From JBBQAA01 sp038276395 (lineage in GTDB: Bacteria; Actinomycetota; Thermoleophilia; Solirubrobacterales; Solirubrobacteraceae): a DNA stretch of 64,000 bases. Every line of letters starts with the position of its first letter. Positions within the stretch are counted from its first letter, which is position 1. Where the stretch lies: the NCBI GenBank assembly GCA_038276395.1, contig JBBQAA010000060.1, positions 1-64,000 on the forward strand, in the 5' to 3' direction. Positions 58,060 through 64,000 of this stretch are shown here, in pieces. The notes under the pieces are model-generated. The model saw only the letters and a list, made by a program, of their open reading frames with translations, had not been told where the DNA came from and did no database searches. Position numbers and translations under genes: made by a program.

Positions 58060-59216
58060 GCCGCCCCCTGCGCGATTCGCTCCTTGCCGTCCTCGTAGTC
58101 TTCGTCGCGCTCGTGGGTCAGCACGCCGACCAGCTTGCCGCGTGCCCCGTAGGAGACGGTGAACGCCCCGTCGCCGTGATCCTCGAGCCGGGCCTCGTCC
58201 CACCCGTCCCCCCAGGCCGCGTACTTGAGCGTGCGCCGCCCGATGGTCGACCAGAAGCCGGGGACCTCGTCCCACTCCGCGTCCTCGCCCGCGGCGACGC
58301 GGCCGGCGATCTCGCCCTGGCCGAGCGCGTCGCCCCAGTGCGCGACCCGCAGCGGGCGCCCGGCGGCGACGTTGAGCGCGCGGCAGACGTCCCCCGCCGC
58401 GAGGAGGCCGGGCACGACGGTGCGCAGCGAGGCGTCGACGGGCACCGCGCCGCCCGAGAGCTCGAGCCCGGCGGCGGCGGCCAGCTCGCCGCGCGGCGCG
58501 ACGCCCGCGGCCATGACGACGACGGGGGCGTCCGCGCTCGCCTCGCCCGCGTGGACGGTGAGGCGGCCGTCTGCGCCGGCGATCCGCTCGACCTCCGCGC
58601 CCAGTTGCAGCGTGACGCCCTCCCCCTCGAGCCAGCCACGGATGCGCGCGGCGGCCTCGTCCCCGAGGCGGGCGGCGTTGGGTGCCGGCTCGTCGGAGAA
58701 CAGCGTCACCGGGTGGCCGCGGAGGCGGAGCGAGGCGGCGATCTCGCAGCCGATGAACCCCGAGCCGACGACGCCCACGGGCGCGCCGTCGCGTAGGCGC
58801 CGGATGAGCTCCTGCAGCTGGACCAGCGTGCGGATCGTCCGCACGCTGGGGTGGTCGGCGCCGGGGATGGGGAGGCGCTTCGGCTCGGCGCCCGTGGCGA
58901 GCAGGGCCGTCGTGTAGCACAGCTCGCGCCCGCCGGAGAGCGTGACCGTCCGGCGCCGTGTGTCGAGCCACACGGCGCGGCCGGCCACGAGGTCGATGTC
59001 GCGCTCGGTCAGCCAGGACTCCTGCTCGAGCGGGAGGTCGGCCTCGTCGCTCTCCCCGCGTAGCAGCTCCTTGGTCAGGGGCGGGCGGTTGTAGGGCATG
59101 CGCTCCTCGTCGGCGAGGATCGCCACGGCGCCGGTGCCGCCCGCCTCGCGATACGCGCGCGCCGCGGCGAGCCCCGCCGGGCCGCCGCCGATCACGAGGA
59201 GCGCGAGCACCCTCAC
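58050..59216 (-). CDS. FAD/NAD(P)H-dependent oxidoreductase, ferredoxin/rubredoxin reductase-like
   Basis: 388 residues. The FAD-binding motif is LLVIGGGPAGLAAARAYREA, followed by the group-typical MPYNRPPLTKELLRGE. The NAD(P)H motif is VGVVGSGFIGCEIAASLRLR, and GLLAAGDVCRALN is the second FAD contact. This is the layout of ferredoxin, rubredoxin and putidaredoxin reductases, which pass electrons from NAD(P)H to a small redox protein. The GTG start overlaps the methyltransferase stop by 4 bp. In the operon it could supply electrons to, or reoxidise, the acyl-CoA dehydrogenase-like flavoprotein, which is inference. Confidence 0.88.
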   Translation of the reverse strand: MRVLALLVIGGGPAGLAAARAYREAGGTGAVAILADEERMPYNRPPLTKELLRGESDEADLPLEQESWLTERDIDLVAGRAVWLDTRRRTVTLSGGRELCYTTALLATGAEPKRLPIPGADHPSVRTIRTLVQLQELIRRLRDGAPVGVVGSGFIGCEIAASLRLRGHPVTLFSDEPAPNAARLGDEAAARIRGWLEGEGVTLQLGAEVERIAGADGRLTVHAGEASADAPVVVMAAGVAPRGELAAAAGLELSGGAVPVDASLRTVVPGLLAAGDVCRALNVAAGRPLRVAHWGDALGQGEIAGRVAAGEDAEWDEVPGFWSTIGRRTLKYAAWGDGWDEARLEDHGDGAFTVSYGARGKLVGVLTHERDEDYEDGKERIAQGAAWA

Positions 59217-59788
59217 GCGCGCGTGAAGACGTCGAGGAGGTAGTCCGCCGTGGCGGCGCTCCCGGCCGGGGCGAGCCAGTCCTCCGCGCGGAGCCGGGCG
59301 TGGACCGTGGCGGCGTCGAAGGGGCGCTCGGGCCCGGCGGGGCGCCAGTGCACGGCGACGAGGCGGCCGCCGGGGGCGAGCGCGCCGTGCAGGCGGGTGA
59401 GCGTCGCCTCGAGCGCGGGCGGCTCGAGGTAGTAGAGGATCTCCGAGGCGAGGACGAGGTCGAAGACCCCGCCGGGCACGGCCTCCGGCAGCGCGCCAAG
59501 GCGGGCCTCGGCCTGCGGGTGGGCGGCGAGGCGGGCGCGCGCGGCGGCCACGGCCGTGGGCGCGAGGTCGACGGTCAGGAGCTCGGCGCAGCGGGGAGCG
59601 AGGAGCGCGGAGAGGACGCCGATCGAGGCCCCGAGCTCGAGCGCGCGGCGAAACGGCCCGGGGCCGCACGCCGCGAGCGTCGCCGCGTACTTCGCGCGCT
59701 CGTACGGGCTCGAGTCGTAGCCCCAGGGGTCGGGCTCGGCGCGGTAGCGGGCCTCGAAGTCGACGCGCGGGGCGGCGGGGACGCTCAT
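59213..59788 (-). CDS. NodS-like class I SAM methyltransferase
   Basis: 191 residues. The start FEARYRAEPDPWGYDSSPYE and RAKYAATLAA is the hallmark of the NodS-type group, whose founding member N-methylates a deacetylated chitin oligosaccharide. The SAM motif I is RALELGASIGVLSALLAPRC, followed by LLTVDLAPTAV and DLVLASEILYYLEP. It lies between the acyl-CoA dehydrogenase-like and flavoprotein genes and overlaps both by 4 bp. Combined with the deacetylase and glycosyltransferase genes, an amino-sugar acceptor is an attractive inference, not shown. Confidence 0.85.
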   Translation of the reverse strand: MSVPAAPRVDFEARYRAEPDPWGYDSSPYERAKYAATLAACGPGPFRRALELGASIGVLSALLAPRCAELLTVDLAPTAVAAARARLAAHPQAEARLGALPEAVPGGVFDLVLASEILYYLEPPALEATLTRLHGALAPGGRLVAVHWRPAGPERPFDAATVHARLRAEDWLAPAGSAATADYLLDVFTRA

Positions 59789-60879
59789 GCCCGCTCCTCG
59801 AGCGCGGCGGCGCCCGCGCGCGCGAGGAGCGGGTCGAGCCGGTGCTGGAGCAGGAACAGCTCGAGGTCGCGCCGCGCGCGGTCGAGCGGGGCGGCGAGCG
59901 CGAAGGGCCGCGAGCCGCAGGCCCGGGCCGCCTCGTCGAGGAGGGCGCGCGCGGCCTGCGCGATCGCGTCGCGGGCGTGGATCGCCACGCGCGGGAGCTC
60001 AGGGCCGCCGCCGTCCATGGCGCGCGCGGCCTCGGCGATCCACAGGTCGATCGCGCGATGCGCGGTGAGGATGCGCCCGGCCGCCAGCTCCTCGAGCGGG
60101 CCCCGCGAGGGCCGCGCGGCGAGTTCGTCGAGCGCGCCCCGCACCGCCTGGTCGGCCATCCCCGCCCAGCTCGCCGCGGTGCGCAGGGCGTCGCGCCCGA
60201 ACCACGGTTGCGCAGCGATCGCGCCCGGGCCGCCGAGCCGCGCGAGCACCGGCGCGTCGTGGAAGACGACGCGGTGGGAGACCGAGGCGCGCAGGCCGTG
60301 GGCGCGGAACCAGGTCGGGTCGACCTCGACCCGCGCCGCGTCGCGCAGGTCGATCCACACGAGCAGCGGCGCCCCGCCCTCGGGATCCTTGCCGAGCACG
60401 AGCGCGCGGTGCAGGCCCCCGGCGCCCGAGCAGAAGGTCTTCACGCCGCGCAGGACGTCGCCCCGCGGGGTGGCGATGACCGCGGCGGGCGGTCCCTCCC
60501 CCGGCACGGGATCCCCGCCCCACACCCCGGCGCGCAGCTCGCGGCGGCGGACGGCGGCGAGCTCCCGCTCGGCGACCTCGGCCGGCGCCTGCACGGCGAG
60601 GCGCTCGACCGCGTTCAGGTGGCCGTCGAGGATCCGCCCGACCGAGCCGTCGGCCTCGGCCACGCGGCGCACGAGCGCGAGCTCGGCGGCGGGGGGCGGC
60701 CGCTCGGCGCCCGGCTGCGCGTTCGCGGCCAGAGCGCCGGCGCCCTCGAGCGCGGCGAACGGCTCCTCCGGGAAGACGGGCACGGCCGGGCGCTCGCGCT
60801 CGCGCGCGGTGGCGGCGATCTCGGCGAGGACCGGCGCGAGGACGTCCTCGGAGATCGCGGCGGGAGCGGCGAGGCTCAC
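59785..60879 (-). CDS. acyl-CoA dehydrogenase-like flavoprotein
   Basis: 364 residues. The N-terminal helical domain contains PFAALEGAGALAANAQPG and ALVRRVAEADGSVGRILDGH. The middle beta domain contains LRGVKTFCSGAGGLHRALVL and the C-terminal helical domain ends ARACGSRPFALAAPLDRARR followed by DLELFLLQHRLDP. The fold is that of acyl-CoA dehydrogenases, but the usual catalytic Glu region is not recognisable by eye, so it may be a flavin-dependent oxygenase or N-hydroxylase-like member. It overlaps both neighbours by 4 bp. Its partner electron carrier may be linked to the flavoprotein encoded two genes downstream. Confidence 0.78.
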   Translation of the reverse strand: MSLAAPAAISEDVLAPVLAEIAATARERERPAVPVFPEEPFAALEGAGALAANAQPGAERPPPAAELALVRRVAEADGSVGRILDGHLNAVERLAVQAPAEVAERELAAVRRRELRAGVWGGDPVPGEGPPAAVIATPRGDVLRGVKTFCSGAGGLHRALVLGKDPEGGAPLLVWIDLRDAARVEVDPTWFRAHGLRASVSHRVVFHDAPVLARLGGPGAIAAQPWFGRDALRTAASWAGMADQAVRGALDELAARPSRGPLEELAAGRILTAHRAIDLWIAEAARAMDGGGPELPRVAIHARDAIAQAARALLDEAARACGSRPFALAAPLDRARRDLELFLLQHRLDPLLARAGAAALEERA

Positions 60880-61460
60880 GCCAACGCCGCCGGGACGGGG
60901 AGGGACAGCGGCTCGCTCGCGAAGCCCTCGGCGAGCAGGCGCTCGGTGAAGGCCACGGTCTCACCCGGGTCGGAGCGGTGCACCCCGGGGCCGAGCCCGT
61001 CGTGGGCGAGGACAACGGCGCCCTCGACGAGCTGCCCCGCGAGCGCAGCGCGCATCGCGGCCACGGAGTCGCCGCGCCAGTCGTGCGTGTCGGCCGTCCA
61101 GTGCGCGAGCGCGAGCCCGTGCGCGGCGGCGATCCCCGCCGTCCACTCCGCCCGGACGCCGTAGGGAGGCCGCCAGAGCTCGGGGCGGACGCCGACCGCG
61201 GCCAGTTCGTCCAGGGCGAGGCGAACGTCCTCGCGGACCCACTCCTCGCTGCGCTCGGTGTGGCGGACGTGCTCGTGGCAGTGCAGCCCGACGACGTGGC
61301 CCTCGGCACGTATCCGCGCGACGAGCTCCGGCTGCGCCGCCGCCCGCGGCGCCAGTGGGAAGAACGTCGCCCGCGCCCCCGCCCGGCCGAGGACGTCGAG
61401 CAGGCGTGGGGTCCACACGGGGTCCGGCCCGTCGTCGAAGGTCAGGGCGAGCGCGGGCAC
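60876..61460 (-). CDS. polysaccharide deacetylase (NodB homology domain)
   Basis: 194 residues from a GTG at 61460. All five NodB motifs are visible: TFDDGPDP (Asp9, Asp10), GLHCHEHVRH (His60 and His64 metal ligands), RPPYG (97-101), ADTHDWRGDS (124-132) and VVLAHDG with His153. The active site is therefore complete and should remove an N-acetyl or related group from a sugar. There is no signal peptide, so it works in the cytoplasm, unlike cell-wall deacetylases, which suits a biosynthetic role. It is the first gene of the operon and diverges from the monooxygenase gene. Confidence 0.88.
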   Translation of the reverse strand: MPALALTFDDGPDPVWTPRLLDVLGRAGARATFFPLAPRAAAQPELVARIRAEGHVVGLHCHEHVRHTERSEEWVREDVRLALDELAAVGVRPELWRPPYGVRAEWTAGIAAAHGLALAHWTADTHDWRGDSVAAMRAALAGQLVEGAVVLAHDGLGPGVHRSDPGETVAFTERLLAEGFASEPLSLPVPAALA

Positions 61461-61604
61461 CCGTGAAGGAATAGCCGATCGGCGTCGCCGAGCACGGGGA
61501 AGATGCGCCAGACCGGCCGGCGCGGCGCTTGACGGCAGCGGCTCACCGGGCGACACGCGCTGTCGATCCGCGGCCTGCGGTGCCCCGTGCGGCATGATCC
61601 GCGC

Positions 61605-63068
61605 ATGCGGATCGTCATCGTCGCGGGGTTCGGCGGCATCGCCGCCGCCATCGAGCTGCAGGGCCACGGGTTCACCGACGTCACGCTGCTCGAGCGCGCT
61701 CCCGGGCTCGGCGGCACATGGTTTCACAACACCTACCCGGGCGCGGCCTGCGACGTGCCGAGCCACCTCTACTCGTTCTCCTACGCCCAGCGGCGGGACT
61801 GGGACCGCCTGTGCTCGAGCCAGGCCGACATCCTCGCCTACCTCGAGCGGGTCGCCCACGACCACGGCGTCGACTCGCGGGTCCTCAGCGGCGTCGAGGT
61901 CGAGGCGTGCGAGTGGGGGCAGGACGCGGGGGCGTGGAGCGTGCGCGCCGCCGGCGGCCGGACCTGGACGGCCGACGCCGTCATCATCGCCACGGGCCAG
62001 CTCCACCGCCAGGCCTTCCCCCGAATCCCGGGCCGGGAGGACTTCGCGGGCGTCGCCTTCCACTCGAGCGAGTGGGATCACGGCTACGACCTCCGGGGCA
62101 AGCGCGTCGCCGTGGTGGGGACGGGCGCGAGCGCCGTGCAGTTCGTGCCCGAGATCGCGCCCGAGGTGGCCGAGCTGACGGTCTTTCAGCGCACGCCGAA
62201 CTGGTTCCTGCCGCGCAAGAACCGCGCCTACCCGAACCTCCTGAAGCAGATCGTGTTGCGGGTCCCGGGCGTGCAGGCCGCGCGACGGCGCTACATGTTC
62301 GAGTACACGGAAACGCTCACGCGGCTCATCCGCAACCCGCGCACGCTCGGCCGGATCGGCGCCTGGCGTGCGGCGGCGTTCATGCGCTCACAGCTCAGGG
62401 ATCCCGAGGTGCGCCGCAAGGCGTGGCCGGACTACACGTTCGGCTGCAAGCGGATCCTCTTCTCCTCCTGGTTCCTGCCCGCGCTGCAGCGGGAGAACGT
62501 CGAGCTCGTCACCGAGCCGATCGCCGCGATCACCGAGCGCGGGGTGCGGACGGAGGACGGCCGCGAGCGCGAGGCCGACTGCCTCATCTGGTCGACGGGC
62601 TTTCGCACGAACGACTTCATGTTCCCCATGGAGGTCACGGGCCGGGAGGGGCGGTCCCTGCGCGAGGCTTGGCGGGACGGCGCCCACGCGCACCTGGGCA
62701 TGACGATCCCCGGCTTTCCCTCCCTCTTCGTCATGTACGGGCCGAACACGAACACCTCGGGCGGCTCGATCATCCTCTACCTGGAGCAGCAGGCCGCCTA
62801 CATCCGCCAGGCGCTCGCGCTCGTGCGGGACGCCCGCGCGGCGGCGATCGAGGTCCGCCCCGAGGTCGAGGCGGCCAGCGACCGCGAGCTGCAGGGCGAG
62901 TTCGAGGGCACGGCGTGGACCGACTGCGACTCCTGGTATCGCAACGAGGATGGCCGCATCGTGGCCAACTGGCCGTTGTACATGCGGGACTACATCGCGC
63001 GCACGCGGGAGCTCGACCCGGCCGAGTTCGAGCTCGTGGCGGCTCCGGCGGAGGTCTCCACCGTCTGA
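61605..63068 (+). CDS. Baeyer-Villiger type flavin monooxygenase
   Basis: 487 residues. The Baeyer-Villiger fingerprint FAGVAFHSSEWDHG (F-x-G-x3-H-x3-W-D) is present. GLGGTWFHNTYPGAACDVPS, VIIATGQLH, VAVVGTGASAVQFVPEIAPE (NADPH motif) and WSTGFRTNDFMFP also fit. One oddity: the N-terminal FAD motif reads RIVIVAGFGGIAAAIEL, whereas the family has an extra Gly before AGFGG; the first glycine of G-x-G-x-x-G appears lost. This might weaken FAD binding. The ATG at 61605 is the last before the motif. Substrate unknown, probably a ketone. Confidence 0.88.
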   Translation: MRIVIVAGFGGIAAAIELQGHGFTDVTLLERAPGLGGTWFHNTYPGAACDVPSHLYSFSYAQRRDWDRLCSSQADILAYLERVAHDHGVDSRVLSGVEVEACEWGQDAGAWSVRAAGGRTWTADAVIIATGQLHRQAFPRIPGREDFAGVAFHSSEWDHGYDLRGKRVAVVGTGASAVQFVPEIAPEVAELTVFQRTPNWFLPRKNRAYPNLLKQIVLRVPGVQAARRRYMFEYTETLTRLIRNPRTLGRIGAWRAAAFMRSQLRDPEVRRKAWPDYTFGCKRILFSSWFLPALQRENVELVTEPIAAITERGVRTEDGREREADCLIWSTGFRTNDFMFPMEVTGREGRSLREAWRDGAHAHLGMTIPGFPSLFVMYGPNTNTSGGSIILYLEQQAAYIRQALALVRDARAAAIEVRPEVEAASDRELQGEFEGTAWTDCDSWYRNEDGRIVANWPLYMRDYIARTRELDPAEFELVAAPAEVSTV

Positions 63069-63085
63069 TTTTGCATCCTGGAGGG

Positions 63086-64000
63086 ATGAGCGAGCGCCCC
63101 TATCGCGTGGCCGTCATCGGCTCGGGCCCCGCTGGCTTCTACGCCGCGGGCGAGCTCGTGGGCAGCGCCGACCCGGAGGTCGAGGTCGACGTGATCGAGC
63201 GGCTGCCGACGCCGTGGGGGCTCGTGCGCTCCGGGGTGGCGCCGGACCATCCGAAGATCAAGTCGGTCTCGCGCATCTACGAGCGGACGGCCGCGCACCC
63301 TCGCTTCCGCTTCTTCGGCAACGTCGAGCTCGGCCGGGACGTCTCCCACGACGAGCTGCTCGCGCGCTACGACGCCGTCGTCTACGCGGTGGGGGCGGAG
63401 ACCGACCGGCCGCTGCGGATCCCCGGCGCCGACCTGCCCGGCGTGTGGCCGGCGACCAAGTTCGTCGGCTGGTACAACGGCCACCCCGACCACCGCGACC
63501 ACGACTTCGACCTGAGCGTCGAGCGGGCCGTCGTCGTCGGGAACGGCAACGTCGCCGTGGACGTGGCCCGGATGCTCTGCCTCGAGCGGGACGAGCTGGC
63601 CGCCACCGACATCGCCGACCACGCGCTCGAGGCGATGGCGGGTTCGAGCATCCGCGAGGTCGTCATGGTCGGCCGCCGCGGGCCGGTGCAGGCCGCGTTC
63701 ACGACGCCCGAGCTGCGGGAGCTCGGTGAGCTGAGGGCGGCCGACGTCGTCGTCCAGCCCGAGGATCTGCTGCTCGACCCCCATTCCCGCGCCCACCTCG
63801 AGCAGGGCGCGACGCCGACGACGATGCGGAACATCGAGCTGCTCGCGCGCTACGCAGAGCGCCCGGCGGGCGATCGCCCGCGGCGGATCGTCCTGCGCTT
63901 CCTGCGTTCCCCCGTGGAGATCCTCGGAGACGGCCGGGTCGAGGCGGTCGTGCTCGAGCGCAACGAGATCGTGCCCGGGGAGGGCGTCATGATGGCGCGG
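63086..64000 (+). CDS. fprA: ferredoxin-NADP+ reductase, FprA/adrenodoxin reductase type (partial)
   Basis: 305 codons are present and the gene runs off the window. It moves electrons between NADPH and ferredoxin. FAD motif: YRVAVIGSGPAGFYAAGELV. The family-specific ERLPTPWGLVRSGVAPDHPK follows, and the NADPH motif is AVVVGNGNVAVDVARML. A GGAGGG sits directly before the ATG at 63086. FprA proteins typically serve cytochromes P450 or sulfite and nitrite reductases; the ferredoxin-dependent sulfite reductase at 36104 is a possible client. The C-terminal third is missing because of the window edge. Confidence 0.92.
   Translation, partial: MSERPYRVAVIGSGPAGFYAAGELVGSADPEVEVDVIERLPTPWGLVRSGVAPDHPKIKSVSRIYERTAAHPRFRFFGNVELGRDVSHDELLARYDAVVYAVGAETDRPLRIPGADLPGVWPATKFVGWYNGHPDHRDHDFDLSVERAVVVGNGNVAVDVARMLCLERDELAATDIADHALEAMAGSSIREVVMVGRRGPVQAAFTTPELRELGELRAADVVVQPEDLLLDPHSRAHLEQGATPTTMRNIELLARYAERPAGDRPRRIVLRFLRSPVEILGDGRVEAVVLERNEIVPGEGVMMAR

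Overview
The window is 64 kb of very GC-rich, densely coding DNA with genes on both strands. It looks like an actinobacterium, most likely of the Thermoleophilia/Solirubrobacterales group. That placement is an inference from the base composition, the DtxR, FprA and acyl-CoA carboxylase style genes, a small exported protein of a type I associate with that class (30471-31148), and many apparently leaderless promoters. No rRNA gene is present to confirm it. One tRNA (tRNA-Phe, 5144-5216) is present. I saw no CRISPR array and no replication origin.

Layout. Positions 1-5216 are a disturbed zone: a complete IS982-type element at the window edge, an endonuclease-fold gene, a tiny membrane protein, a Crp/Fnr regulator, and then a decayed IS21 element lying between an intact tRNA-Phe and a second copy of its 3' end. 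Positions 5345-6000 hold two broken genes. Positions 6004-13852 carry a MacB-like ABC exporter, a PAS/GAF/SpoIIE phosphatase and an MrfA-type helicase. Positions 14007-25330 mix central metabolism and regulation: gpsA, glycerate kinase, a GGDEF protein, an ATP-dependent DNA ligase, EamA and LysR genes, DUF192, a DtxR regulator and an aminotransferase, with two more broken genes.

Positions 25376-28157 hold a VapBC-like toxin-antitoxin pair and sucCD. Positions 28168-31638 hold a methyltransferase, a HAD hydrolase, an MBL hydrolase, an exported protein and an acetyltransferase. Positions 31635-40006 interleave acyl-CoA carboxylase genes (biotin carboxylase/BCCP, carboxyltransferase, a probable epsilon subunit) with assimilatory sulfur genes (cysH, cysC, siroheme sulfite reductase, rhodanese). 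A GATC-centred palindrome lies upstream of both cysH and the sulfite reductase. Positions 42377-44005 encode an acyl-CoA mutase large subunit, which fits propionyl- or isobutyryl-CoA metabolism together with the carboxylase and sucCD.

Positions 44445-47890 carry a strongly structured leader, a moaD-moaE fusion, selA and selB, so the organism probably makes molybdopterin and selenocysteine; selC, selD and any selenoprotein gene were not seen. Positions 47914-51575 are polysaccharide genes (UDP-xylose synthase type, polyprenyl-phosphate sugar transferase, CpsB-type PHP phosphatase). Positions 51547-56383 hold an exported hydrolase, a class III nucleotidyl cyclase, a ring-cleavage dioxygenase type VOC protein and an MBL hydrolase.

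The most interesting block is 56392-61460: five minus-strand genes, each overlapping the next by 4-10 bases. They encode a polysaccharide deacetylase, an acyl-CoA dehydrogenase-like protein, a NodS-like methyltransferase, a ferredoxin-reductase-like flavoprotein and a double glycosyltransferase whose second half resembles glucosyl-3-phosphoglycerate synthase. I know of no characterised product for this combination. The window ends in a Baeyer-Villiger type monooxygenase and an FprA-type ferredoxin-NADP reductase that runs off the edge.
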